64,000 nt of DNA from Tildeniella nuda ZEHNDER 1965/U140 (GTDB lineage Bacteria; Cyanobacteriota; Cyanobacteriia; Leptolyngbyales; Leptolyngbyaceae). The stretch lies in assembly GCA_019358895.1 (NCBI GenBank), contig JAHHIG010000004.1, forward strand, positions 186,001 through 250,000. The letters are read 5' to 3'. The notes beneath the pieces were generated by a model. It saw only the letters and a list, made by a program, of their open reading frames with translations. It did no database searches and was not told the origin of the DNA. Made by a program: the position numbers and the translations under genes. This document shows, piece after piece, positions 27,813 through 36,151 of this stretch. The first letter of the stretch is position 1. Each line of letters begins with the position of its first letter.

Positions 27813-27951
27813 GCGCTACTTTAACTAGCGGCTGAGACAATCTTGCAAAACGCTCAACCAGTCAGCTTACTCAAAAAGTAAATGGTAGACGACGGGCATA
27901 GCAGTCATCTACCGTTTACGTTTAATAGCAGGAGTATTGAGTGCGCTGCTG

Positions 27952-28956
27952 ATGACTGGAACGGCTAACTTTCTTTCGCGTCCGCTACAGGTTGGTTTAG
28001 TTGGTACAGGTTATGCGGCGAAGCTTCGATCGCAAGCCCTGCAAGCAGAACCACGAGCGGTATTAGCTGCTGTTGCCGGACATACGTTAGAAGTAGTCCA
28101 GGCGTTTAGTCAAACTTACGACGCAAAACCGATCGCCTCCTGGCAAGAACTCGTGCAGCGATCGTCCCTCGATCTCATCATCATCGCGACGGTGAATCGA
28201 GATCATGGCGCGATCGTTCGTGCCGCTCTAAAAGCAGGAAAGCACGTCATCGTGGAGTATCCTTTAGCGCTAGACGTTGCAGAAGCAGCAGATCTGATTG
28301 CGTTGTCAAACGCTCAAAACAAACTGCTGCACGTCGAACATATTGAGCTTTTAGGTGGTATGCATCAAGCGCTCAAAGCCTCGTTGCCTGCGATCGGCAC
28401 ACCCTTTTACGCCCGCTATGCCACCATCAAACCTGAACGTCCCGCACCCCAACGTTGGACATATCACCCAGAGCTATTCGGGTTTCCGCTGATGGGTGCC
28501 TTGTCGCGGCTGCATCGTTTCATCGATCTGTTTGGTGCCGTAGCAACTGTGAATTGTCAGATGCAGTTGAGCGATCGCCATGCATCCACTGATCCCCACC
28601 ACACAACCTGTTACTGCACGGCTCAATTGCGTTTTCAGTCGGGTTTGCTGGCAGAAGTGGTTTACGCCAAAGGTGAAGCGATGTGGCGACCAGAGCGCAA
28701 AATGGAAGTACATGGCGAAAAAGGTGCCCTCATTTTTGATGGGGATCAGGGACTACTCGTGCAGGCAGAGGGCGAAGAACCGATCGCGCTGGCGACTCGT
28801 CAGGGTCTCTTTGCGAAAGATACCGCAATGGTGCTGGATTACTTAATTGACGGTACACCGCTTTATGTCACACCCGAAACGAGTTTGTATACGTTGAAAG
28901 TGGCAGAGGCAGCACGACGATCGACAGAAATCGAGCAGACGATCGTCGTTGAATAG
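27952..28956 (+). CDS. bvdR: Biliverdin reductase (Gfo/Idh/MocA fold)
   Basis: A protein of about 334 aa that closely follows cyanobacterial BvdR. Seen: the Rossmann motif VGLVGTGYAAKLRSQAL, LIIIATVNRDHGAIVRAAL, KAGKHVIVEYPLAL, LLHVEHIELLGGMHQAL, and APQRWTYHPELFGFPLMGALSRLHRFIDLFG. It reduces biliverdin to bilirubin with NAD(P)H and is linked to phycobilin metabolism. The track starts at a TTG (27937) with AGGAG only 2 bases before it; the ATG at 27952 gives the usual N-terminus length. A decayed relative of its 3' end is at 35699-35800. Confidence 0.9.
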   Translation: MTGTANFLSRPLQVGLVGTGYAAKLRSQALQAEPRAVLAAVAGHTLEVVQAFSQTYDAKPIASWQELVQRSSLDLIIIATVNRDHGAIVRAALKAGKHVIVEYPLALDVAEAADLIALSNAQNKLLHVEHIELLGGMHQALKASLPAIGTPFYARYATIKPERPAPQRWTYHPELFGFPLMGALSRLHRFIDLFGAVATVNCQMQLSDRHASTDPHHTTCYCTAQLRFQSGLLAEVVYAKGEAMWRPERKMEVHGEKGALIFDGDQGLLVQAEGEEPIALATRQGLFAKDTAMVLDYLIDGTPLYVTPETSLYTLKVAEAARRSTEIEQTIVVE

Positions 28957-28969
28957 ATTCTGATTCCCA

Positions 28970-29599
28970 TCAGCGCTTCAGTAATTTGAAGGCAACTTGT
29001 CCCAACTGTTGACCATAGGCAAGCTGTACCAGCAAAAACATAGCCGGTTCAACAAAACGCGAATTCTTGAGTGAGCCAGCATCTACGACTTCAACATCAA
29101 TTTCACTCAGGAGAGCGGCTACAATCTGTTTTGCCTCTGGGTCGTCGCCTGTGTAAAAGATGGTGGCAATCTGGTCGTCAAAACGCTGCGATGGTGAATT
29201 TAAGACTTCAGCAAACAGCGGCAGCGCTTCGACTACACGGGCACCCGGCGCGAGTTTAGCAATTTCCTCCGCAGCAGAGGTGGTGGTGCCAACGGCTAAC
29301 CCACTCATATCAGGCAACAGTGCATTCACACAACTGAAGAGAATCTTACCGTCGAGTGACCCTGCGGCTTTGAGCGCATCGTCGATCGCGCCGTAGGGCA
29401 CTGACAGCAAGACCACATCGGCAAATTGCACCGCCTCAGCAGGTGTGCCCACCGTGGCGTTATCACCGATCGATTGGGCAATTTTTTCTAGCTTTGCGGG
29501 ATCACGGGAGTAGCTGAACATCAGTTGGTGTCCGTTCTGCGCCCAGAATTTGCCTAAGCTACTACCCATGTTTCCCGCACCAATAATGCCGATCTTCAT
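28970..29599 (-). CDS. NADP-dependent F420-reductase-like / Rossmann oxidoreductase
   Basis: A 209-aa protein. The start MKIGIIGAGNMGSSLGKFWAQNG is a dinucleotide-binding loop, and the following SRDP suggests NADP preference. The remainder (DVVLLSVPYGAIDDAL, GKILFSCVNALLPDM, VVEALPLFAEVL) matches the family annotated as NADPH-dependent F420 reductase (NpdG-like). In organisms without F420 these act on other small substrates, so the substrate is unknown. It is the last gene of a minus-strand block that begins with AraC at 35615. A palindromic site lies 170 bp upstream. Confidence 0.75.
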   Translation of the reverse strand: MKIGIIGAGNMGSSLGKFWAQNGHQLMFSYSRDPAKLEKIAQSIGDNATVGTPAEAVQFADVVLLSVPYGAIDDALKAAGSLDGKILFSCVNALLPDMSGLAVGTTTSAAEEIAKLAPGARVVEALPLFAEVLNSPSQRFDDQIATIFYTGDDPEAKQIVAALLSEIDVEVVDAGSLKNSRFVEPAMFLLVQLAYGQQLGQVAFKLLKR

Positions 29600-29719
29600 G
29601 GTTGTTTTTCTGGTAGTTTGATGGCTCTAATTACTGTGAAAACGTTCAGCCGCTACACCATCTACATTTGATTCAATTAAAAAATGGAGTGGATAGTTTT
29701 GGTAACGCGCTGTTAGAGT

Positions 29720-29785
29720 TTTCGGATAGTCGCACCTGATTCAACTATTCGATTTGGGAAAGTTGTAGATTTCGGATAGTCCGAA
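29720..29785. promoter_or_regulatory. TTCGGATAGTC direct repeat with palindrome, candidate operator
   Basis: TTCGGATAGTC occurs at 29720 and again at 29771, about 50 bp (roughly five helical turns) apart. The second copy is a perfect palindrome, TTCGGA-TAG-TCCGAA (29771-29785). The pair lies in the 254-bp gap upstream of the NADP reductase gene. A regulator cannot be named. Confidence 0.45.
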
Positions 29786-29853
29786 CCGTAGATTTTTGTC
29801 CAAAACGTGCGCTTACTACGCTGAGCTTCGATGGCTTCGACCATGCTTCAGAA

Positions 29854-30537
29854 CTAGCTATTGGCTGCGGCTTCTCTGATCACGTCCAAAACTTCCTTTG
29901 CGTGAGAAATCATTGCAACGTGGCTTGATTCCACAACTGTCGTCGTTGCGCCCATTCGTTTTGCTGAATCATGCTGTAACTCTGTTGGAACAGCTTGATC
30001 ATTGCTGGCTACGATGTACCAACTCGGCTTATTTCTCCATGCCGGAGAATCTACTTTCGCTCCTAGCAACGATACTGATGGCGCAATTTGAGTCGTGTAT
30101 ATCAATGCTGATTGTTCTGCTACGAGGTCGTCTGCAAACGTTTTTTGTATGCCTTCTTTGGAAAGCCAAATAAAGCCGTCTTGTTCTTGAAAATACTGCG
30201 ATGCAGGCGCTGGCTCGTACTTGCTCAGCAGATCTATAGTAGTTTCGCCAGCATCAGGAGCAAGCGCGGCAATATAAACTAAACCAGAAACTCGTTCATC
30301 ATTTCCGGCTTCAGTAATGACAAAACCGCCCCACGAATGACCAACTAAAAGACATTGACCTTCGATGCGGGCTAAAGCGCGTTTCGTCGCGGTAACGTCA
30401 TCAGCTAGTGAGGTAAGCGGGTTTTGAACAGCAATCACTTCGTACCCTTCCGCCAACAAGGTCGGAATTATTTCACTGTAACAAGACCCATCTGCCCAAA
30501 AACCGTGAACCAACACAACATTTTTAACTTTACTCAT
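29854..30537 (-). CDS. Alpha/beta hydrolase
   Basis: A 227-aa alpha/beta-fold hydrolase. The oxyanion loop is LVHGFWADGSCY, the nucleophile elbow GHSWGG gives the catalytic Ser, and the C-terminal SSHVAMISH supplies the His; the acid is probably the Asp of SNDQAV. The family (esterase/hydroxynitrile-lyase-like, salicylate-esterase-like) cleaves small esters. The ATG at 30537 is preceded by a strong AAGGAGAA. It lies between the SnoaL gene (67 bp upstream) and the NADP reductase gene, as part of the same block. Confidence 0.85.
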   Translation of the reverse strand: MSKVKNVVLVHGFWADGSCYSEIIPTLLAEGYEVIAVQNPLTSLADDVTATKRALARIEGQCLLVGHSWGGFVITEAGNDERVSGLVYIAALAPDAGETTIDLLSKYEPAPASQYFQEQDGFIWLSKEGIQKTFADDLVAEQSALIYTTQIAPSVSLLGAKVDSPAWRNKPSWYIVASNDQAVPTELQHDSAKRMGATTTVVESSHVAMISHAKEVLDVIREAAANS

Positions 30538-30604
30538 GATTGTTTCTCCTTCTTGTCAATCTATTCATACCGTTTGTTTGTACGATTCCACGTTCGTCTC
30601 ATGC

Positions 30605-31054
30605 TTATTTAAGAATTAGTGGTGTTAGCACTGGAGCCAGCAGCATTTCAAACTCCAGGTTCGTTGCGCTGACGACATTCTCAACAATCTTGCCATCACG
30701 TAAACGCATGATGTGTGCCTCAATCAAGGTAATGATTCGTCCCGTTGCAGGCACACCAAAAAAATCTTTGGTATGTTTTTGTGGCGATCGAAAGCGAACC
30801 ACCACGCGATCGTTTGCCGCAAAAATATCTTCTATCACCAGGTCAGAAACAGGTGGAAAGGCATCGTAAAAGGCACTAAATACTTGCTTGTACTCTTCAC
30901 GCCCATCAATGGGACCTGTTGGCTTTAGCCCAGTAATCGCCTGCACATTTTCATCTAGCACTGCTTCAGCCATACTCATGTCACCTTTGCCAAGAAATTG
31001 CTCAATAAACGTACGGGCAACAGCCAGATTTTGCGTTTCAAGTTCGGTCGTCAT
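30605..31054 (-). CDS. SnoaL-like polyketide-cyclase-family protein
   Basis: A 149-aa member of the SnoaL/NTF2-like superfamily. Seen: the helical start AVARTFIEQFLGKGDMSMAEAVLDENV, EEYKQVFSAFYDAFPPVS, VVVRFRSPQKHTKDFFGVPATGR, and IVENVVSATNLEFEM. These small cone-shaped proteins bind hydrophobic ligands and sometimes act as cyclases or isomerases. The ATG is preceded by GAGG. It shares strand and spacing with the alpha/beta hydrolase gene, so the two are probably co-transcribed. Confidence 0.8.
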   Translation of the reverse strand: MTTELETQNLAVARTFIEQFLGKGDMSMAEAVLDENVQAITGLKPTGPIDGREEYKQVFSAFYDAFPPVSDLVIEDIFAANDRVVVRFRSPQKHTKDFFGVPATGRIITLIEAHIMRLRDGKIVENVVSATNLEFEMLLAPVLTPLILK

Positions 31055-31091
31055 AATTGCCTCATTGATTTTGCAGCGAAACTAAGCCTAA

Positions 31092-31253
31092 GAGGGTGTT
31101 TGAAAAGGTATGGTCTGTAGCGTTAAGCACTCAGCGATCCCCCCTAGCCCCCCTTAAAAAGGGGGGGAAAGGCTTTTGTCGTCCCCCTTTTGAAGGGGGA
31201 TTGAGGGGGATCTAGCTTTTTGCTACTAACAGAAGGACTTTTTAAACATCCTC
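31092..31253. mobile_element. MITE-like element D, copy 1
   Basis: A 162-bp element flanked by the 3-bp direct repeat TAA. Inverted ends: left GAGGGTGTTTGAAAAGG and right complement GAGGATGTTTAAAAAGT. Inside sits a second palindrome, CCCCCCTTAAAAAGGGGGG, plus CCCCTTTTGAAGGGGG. No ORF. A TNA target duplication with GAG-starting ends resembles the IS1031 group of the IS5 family; this is inference. It lies downstream of ubiD. Confidence 0.8.
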
Positions 31254-31350
31254 TAAAGTGCCGTCATACAGAACAGCCATGTCAAGTCTTACTCATACGG
31301 TTTGTATCTTGAGGTCAAACTCTAGCGCTTCCAACTCTGCTCTCGTCGGA

Positions 31351-32841
31351 TTAGCTATGAAACCCATAGGCTTGCCAGTTTTGCAAGATGCGCTCCTGTA
31401 GGTCTTTGGGGTAGGCACCCGTGAACGAACTACGCTGTGGCAGTTTGTCACCCCACTCGTCAGGTGGCAAGCAGTTGTAGATCACTTTCGTTGTGTGCAT
31501 GGACATCTTTTCGCTTTGTTCAAGAAACGCCACGAGTGGGTTGGTGGCTTCATCGTTAAAGATGACTTCGCCTTTACTGCCAGGATAATTGCGGGTAGCA
31601 AACGCCCAGACTACTTCTTGAGTGTTGGTAATGTCGATGTCGTCGTTTACCACGATGTATTTTGGTGTACCCATCCCTGCTTTGGTTTTGAACAAAACCT
31701 CACCCAGCTTGTAACAAAGTTCAGAGGCGCTGGTGTTGGGCATCTGTTGTCGCCAGTTTCGCTCCATCGCGATCGCGTACCAGTGGTTAGCGCTCTCAAA
31801 CGGACTCCATGCCATCGCAACCGGATAGCCTGCTGTGCGGAGAGTATAAACAATTTCGGCAGCGTTGGGCACCCCCCAAGCCGTATGATTTTCCTCTACA
31901 GGTTCACCTGCGACCGAAATGGGCAGAATGGGCTGATTGCGATAGGTCATTGCCGTGACGTGATACACAGGCTTGGGGCTGCTTTGTCCAGTCCAGAGGT
32001 AGCCTGCGTATTCTCCCATTGGTCCTTCGGGCACGGTGTCAGCGATCGCGATCGTCCCCTCAAGTACAATTTCTGCGGTTGCAGGCACTTGCAAATCAAC
32101 CGTTTCACACTGTACAACGTCGATCGGCTCACCAAAGTAGGCACCCGCATAATCCGCCTCGCTCACATAATCTGGTAAAGGCATCCCGCCCACAAAGGGC
32201 AAGAAGGGTTCGACCCCTAGCGCCAGTGCAAACGGCATAGGTTTGTTGATGTCGAGCCAGGTTTGCCGCACCATCCCGATATGCTGATTAGGCGCAATGA
32301 TGCCTGCCATCCGATTGCGATCGACCAGCATGGTGCGGGCGATCGACCAATTTGTCCAGCGTTTATCCGGGGTTTGAGCAACGATGATGCCAAAAGTATT
32401 GAGATAGCGTCCGCCATCACCGTCATGCAGGAGTGGAGTGGGTAAGCGCAAGAGATCAACCTCATCGCCAATTAGGATGTTCTCTTTACAAGCGCCTGTT
32501 GCAACCAACTGAGGTGGAAGCAACGATCGCGATCGTGCCTGAACGAGTGCTGCAATGATCTCCCTACCCGTTGAGTCTGGAGGCAACCCCAGCGATAGCG
32601 CGATACGGGAAAGGTAGAGTCTGGGCTGGCGGCTGACTCCTCCAGGTGCGCCTAAAACCCGAAAGCCCTTCTCGATTCCCTTGATTGTGTTGAACAATGG
32701 CGCGGGCGCTCCGGTTTCGTAGCAGCGACGAGCAATTGCGCCGATCTCCAACTGCCAATTGACCGCTCGATCAATTTCCTGGACTTCACCGATTGCAGCC
32801 AGCGCCTCAATGTAGTCGCGTAAGCTCTTGAGATGATTCAT
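31351..32841 (-). CDS. UbiD-family (prenyl-FMN) decarboxylase
   Basis: A 496-aa UbiD-family enzyme that reversibly decarboxylates aromatic or alpha,beta-unsaturated acids using prenylated FMN. The prFMN-binding segment TNWSIARTMLVDRNRMAGI and the catalytic Glu/Arg/Glu region around PEGPMGEYAGY match ferulate-decarboxylase (Fdc1)-like members rather than being limited to ubiquinone synthesis, which cyanobacteria do not use. UbiX, which makes prFMN, is not in the window. The gene lies between aldehyde dehydrogenase and SnoaL genes on the same strand and is flanked on both sides by elements of family D. Substrate unknown; an aromatic acid is likely. Confidence 0.88.
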   Translation of the reverse strand: MNHLKSLRDYIEALAAIGEVQEIDRAVNWQLEIGAIARRCYETGAPAPLFNTIKGIEKGFRVLGAPGGVSRQPRLYLSRIALSLGLPPDSTGREIIAALVQARSRSLLPPQLVATGACKENILIGDEVDLLRLPTPLLHDGDGGRYLNTFGIIVAQTPDKRWTNWSIARTMLVDRNRMAGIIAPNQHIGMVRQTWLDINKPMPFALALGVEPFLPFVGGMPLPDYVSEADYAGAYFGEPIDVVQCETVDLQVPATAEIVLEGTIAIADTVPEGPMGEYAGYLWTGQSSPKPVYHVTAMTYRNQPILPISVAGEPVEENHTAWGVPNAAEIVYTLRTAGYPVAMAWSPFESANHWYAIAMERNWRQQMPNTSASELCYKLGEVLFKTKAGMGTPKYIVVNDDIDITNTQEVVWAFATRNYPGSKGEVIFNDEATNPLVAFLEQSEKMSMHTTKVIYNCLPPDEWGDKLPQRSSFTGAYPKDLQERILQNWQAYGFHS

Positions 32842-32870
32842 GAATTAAAGGTTTCAGGGGTTTGGTCTTA

Positions 32871-33041
32871 GAGGTTGTTTGAAAAGTGTCTGGCGGTTAA
32901 AACCGCGACTACGTAAACAAAGTCCGCCTGCGCGGACGACCGCAGAGTAAGGGTTTTATCACCTGCAACGGCAGGTTTTGCCTCTGTAGCCGCGACTTCA
33001 GTCGCCAATGCTACAAGCATCTGGACTTTTAAAACGTCCTC
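32871..33041. mobile_element. MITE-like element D, copy 2
   Basis: A 171-bp element flanked by TTA on both sides. Ends: left GAGGTTGTTTGAAAAGT and right complement GAGGACGTTTTAAAAGT, matching copy 1. The interior differs entirely: it holds GCGGTTAAAACCGC, GTCCGCCTGCGCGGAC and GCCGCGACTTCAGTCGC palindromes. It sits between the aldehyde dehydrogenase stop and the ubiD start, 30 bp before the ubiD ATG. Confidence 0.85.
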
Positions 33042-33064
33042 TTAGCTCAATCGTCGCGATCGCT

Positions 33065-34615
33065 TCAGGACAGGTCTACCCACACAGTCTTCGTTTGCAG
33101 GTAGAACTCCAGCGCTTCCCAGCCTTGCTCTCGCCCATAGCCGCTCATCTTGTAGCCACCAAACGGCGCAGACGGATCAAAATGACCGTAGGTGTTCACC
33201 CAAACCGTGCCTGCTTTTAACCGTGCCGCTGCTTTGTGTGCCTTTTTGATGTCGCGGGTATGCACCCCAGATGCCAAGCCATACTGGTTGCTGTTGGCAA
33301 TGCGAATGGCATCGTCAAACCCATCAAAGGGAATGATGGCAAGAATCGGACCAAAGGACTCTTCGCGGGCGATCGTCATTTCACTGTTGACATCTGCAAA
33401 CACCGTCGGCTCGACAAAGTAACCTTTACCTGTGCCAATGTCTGCGGCTTTGCCCCCTGCAACGAGACGGGCACCATCTTGCTTACCCACTTCCATGTAG
33501 CTGAGGACTTTATCGTATTCACTCTTGTTGGCGATCGGACCCATCTGGCTGGTTGAATCCAGTGGATCGCCCGGTTTAGTGTCTAGGGCACGCTGCCGAA
33601 CGCGATCAACTACTTCGTCATAGATCGATCGCTCCACCAACATGCGCGACCCGGCATAGCAGATTTCACCCTTGTTGTAGAACATCCCGTCATACGCGGT
33701 TTGGGTTGCGGCATCCAGATCGGCATCGGCAAAAATGATGTTGGCACTCTTGCCGCCCAACTCCATCGTCAAATGCTTCAAGGTATCTGCCGAGTCTTTG
33801 ATCACCCGAATCCCGCTGGCAGTAGACCCTGTAATCGCTACCTTTTCAATGCCGGGATGAGTGGAGAGGGCATTGCCAACGGTGCCACCGGGACCGGGTA
33901 CAACGTTAAACACACCGGGCGGCACACCCGCTTCTGCCATGATTTGAGCGACTTTCAGCGCTGAAAGGGGCGTTGCCGATGCAGGCTTGTGGATGAGCGT
34001 ATTACCCGCCGCAAGGGCAGGGGCAAACTTGCTAATGGAAAGAATGAGTGGAAAATTGAACGGTGTGATGGCAGCGACAACCCCCAGCGGTTCGCGCAGG
34101 GTATAGGTGTGTAGACCTTTGGTGGTTTGCTTCACCGAACCTTCAATCTTGCTTGCCCAGCCTGCGTAGTAGTGAAACATCTTAGCAAGGTGGGGAATGT
34201 CTACACTCATCGAATCGGTAAACAGCCGCCCCATTTCTTTAGCTTGCAGAAAAGCAAGTTCCTCACCGTATTTGTGGAACAGGTCGCCAACTCTCCACAG
34301 AATTTCGCCGCGATCGTGTCCACTCAACTCACCCCAATCTGACTCAAACGCACTATTTGCCGCTTCGACCGCAGCTTCGACATCTTCAACCGTGCCCTCG
34401 GCAAGCTGAGCGATTTCTGCTTCAGTGGTGGGGTCAATGACCGGAAACGTCTTGCTGCTGGCGGAATCGCGCCACTCGCCATTGATATACAGCTTCTTAA
34501 GCGAAATGGGAAAGTCTGGGCGGACTGCGGTAGATGTGGTTGCCGCATTGCTATCGGTGGTCTTTGTTGGAGCATCTGATTGCTCGATACCAAGCTGACC
34601 ATCGCAGATCTTCAT
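33065..34615 (-). CDS. Aldehyde dehydrogenase family protein
   Basis: A protein of about 516 aa that oxidises an aldehyde to the acid with NAD(P). The fold is complete: ITPFNFPLILSISKFAPALAAGNTLIHKPA, the catalytic Glu in LTMELGGKSANIIF, the catalytic Cys in YNKGEICYAGSRMLVE, EESFGPILAI and PFGGYKMSGYGRE. The N-terminus carries about 35 extra residues (GIEQSDAPTKTTDSNAATTS) of low complexity. The track uses a GTG at 34654; the ATG at 34615, with CAGAGAG upstream, fits better. It lies 103 bp after an AraC regulator and before ubiD, so it may make the acid that UbiD decarboxylates. Confidence 0.88.
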   Translation of the reverse strand: MKICDGQLGIEQSDAPTKTTDSNAATTSTAVRPDFPISLKKLYINGEWRDSASSKTFPVIDPTTEAEIAQLAEGTVEDVEAAVEAANSAFESDWGELSGHDRGEILWRVGDLFHKYGEELAFLQAKEMGRLFTDSMSVDIPHLAKMFHYYAGWASKIEGSVKQTTKGLHTYTLREPLGVVAAITPFNFPLILSISKFAPALAAGNTLIHKPASATPLSALKVAQIMAEAGVPPGVFNVVPGPGGTVGNALSTHPGIEKVAITGSTASGIRVIKDSADTLKHLTMELGGKSANIIFADADLDAATQTAYDGMFYNKGEICYAGSRMLVERSIYDEVVDRVRQRALDTKPGDPLDSTSQMGPIANKSEYDKVLSYMEVGKQDGARLVAGGKAADIGTGKGYFVEPTVFADVNSEMTIAREESFGPILAIIPFDGFDDAIRIANSNQYGLASGVHTRDIKKAHKAAARLKAGTVWVNTYGHFDPSAPFGGYKMSGYGREQGWEALEFYLQTKTVWVDLS

Positions 34616-34718
34616 AAGTGCTCTCTGTAACGCTTTTTGAAGAGTAGGAGACACAACCCTCAGTCGTCACGATTGATTCTTGCGTTTTTTATGGCAATCT
34701 TGCGGTGGCAGCAGTTCC

Positions 34719-35615
34719 TTACAGGCGCTCTCGATATGCCCTGGGCGTTATGCCTGTAAACTTGCGAAACTGAACGGTGAATTGACTTTGATCCGCGAAG
34801 CCAACACGATGCGCGATCGCACTCATCGACAAAGCGCTGCTCTTGAGCCATACCTTTGCCCGCTCGATTCGCTGTTGCAAGACGTACTGATACGGCGAAA
34901 TGCCCATCGACTGCTTAAACAAGCGGGCAAAGTAGTACTGGCTCATGTCTAGCTCACGGGCGATCGCGGCTAAGCTAAGCTCTTGATCGAGATGGTCGTT
35001 AATGTAGTCGATCGCCTGCTGCAACTTGCGCTGAGATAAGCCCCGGTACTCTTGTAAAGGCTGCTGCCAGGTGGAATACGATCGCAGCAGATGGATGGAG
35101 AGTGCTGTCGTTAGTGAATCGACAAAGAGCCGACTGCCTACCCCGTTTGAGGTTATTTCAGACTTAAGCGCCTGCCCAATTTGGTAAATGAGTGGATCAG
35201 GGGTGGCAAACTGAGGGATGAGTTCAATGCGATCGACATTCACCGCTTCATAAGCCACCTGGGCGAGATGATCAGGCTCAAGAAACAGTAAGGTAAAACT
35301 CCCTTCACGATCCCAGACTGCCTGATGCTGCACGGTTGCTGGCACAAGCACCACCTGTGGGGAGCTAAGCACTTCACTCTGTCTGCGCCCATCCAACACC
35401 CGCTCCGACTGCACCTCACAGTCAGCTTCGTGAACCATCAGCATATGCCGGGTATGGGCGTACTCAGGTGTTTCCCAGGCAGGTTGGCGGTGCTGCTGGA
35501 GGTAAATACCATCCCACGCAAAGTCCTGGCTTGTCAGCAGCGGTGGTCGTGCTAAGACCTGCAAAACCTCACTTTCCTGAGTGAAGTCAACAGTGAGTCG
35601 ATTCGGTTCCGGCAT
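34719..35615 (-). CDS. AraC/XylS-family transcriptional regulator
   Basis: A 298-aa regulator. The C-terminal 100 residues hold the two helix-turn-helix motifs of the family (LSLAAIARELDMSQYYFARLFKQSMGISPYQYVLQQRIERAKVWL and LSMSAIAHRVGFADQSQFTVQFRKFTGITPRAYR). The N-terminal 190 residues form a cupin-like sensing domain (HMLMVHEADCEVQ, VVLVPATVQHQAVWDREGSF) of the kind that binds a small ligand. It heads the minus-strand catabolic block and very likely controls the aldehyde dehydrogenase gene just downstream. Confidence 0.9.
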   Translation of the reverse strand: MPEPNRLTVDFTQESEVLQVLARPPLLTSQDFAWDGIYLQQHRQPAWETPEYAHTRHMLMVHEADCEVQSERVLDGRRQSEVLSSPQVVLVPATVQHQAVWDREGSFTLLFLEPDHLAQVAYEAVNVDRIELIPQFATPDPLIYQIGQALKSEITSNGVGSRLFVDSLTTALSIHLLRSYSTWQQPLQEYRGLSQRKLQQAIDYINDHLDQELSLAAIARELDMSQYYFARLFKQSMGISPYQYVLQQRIERAKVWLKSSALSMSAIAHRVGFADQSQFTVQFRKFTGITPRAYRERL

Positions 35616-35698
35616 GACGGCTATTATTAGAAAGGCGCTTACATCGTTTTGGTTCTGATCATGGCATCAGTTTCAACACATTGATGTCATCAGCTTGA

Positions 35699-35800
35699 CA
35701 ACTTATCTACGTCCTGTCCGAAGCAAGTTTGCACATTTTAAAGGTAATAGAGGCAGCACGGCGATCGGTAGAAACCGGGCAGACTACTGCACTGGAGTAA
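35699..35800 (+). pseudogene. Degenerate 3' tail of a bvdR-like (Gfo/Idh/MocA) gene
   Basis: Reading from 35699 gives QLIYVLSEASLHILKVIEAA then RRSVETGQTTALE and a TAA at 35798. The intact bvdR ends LYVTPETSLYTLKVAEAARR then STEIEQTIVVE and stop. The match runs codon by codon to the stop. An in-frame TGA lies directly upstream and no start exists, so this is a remnant of about 34 codons. At DNA level it differs at roughly one base in three, so it is not a recent copy of the gene at 27952. Confidence 0.7.
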
Positions 35801-35905
35801 TATATCCCTGATGCTGAGCTAAATAACTCAGCGCAAACGAGAATGTTTCTCCGCAAGCTTCAAGAGAGGTAAATTTGGGTGTCCAATGCAATGGTGCGTT
35901 TACTT
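35784..35905 (-). pseudogene. Possible gene remnant on the opposite strand
   Basis: On the minus strand an open stretch reads APLHWTPKFTSLEACGETFS then FALSYLAQHQGYITPVQ and stops at 35784. The LHWTPKFTSLEA pattern resembles the C-terminus of NAD-dependent sugar epimerases. No start or upstream homology is visible, and the far end merges into a TAGTAACGCACCCTAC repeat. Weak evidence. The remainder of 35616-36151 shows no gene. Confidence 0.25.
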
Positions 35906-36151
35906 TGTAGTAACGCACCCTACAAGAGCGGCGATCGTACTGTTTGGCTTGAGGTAGTGGCTTGCACTCCTTTACCGATGCGCTGTGAGAGTGGCGGGCG
36001 TTGCCTGAGTCGCTTCTGTCACACTAAACCCAGAGAGAAACTGTAGCTTAGATTAAGGTCAGCGAACTGGTGCTAATCTGTCATCTTAGTTTCAACTACT
36101 CGTCTTTCAGCAACGGCTCCTAGCGTATGGTTACTTCTGCTAACAAAGGTC

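Noticed and set aside
28957-35800. Recent duplication of bvdR as source of the remnant
   Set aside because: The DNA of the 34 shared codons differs at about a third of positions, too much for a recent duplication.
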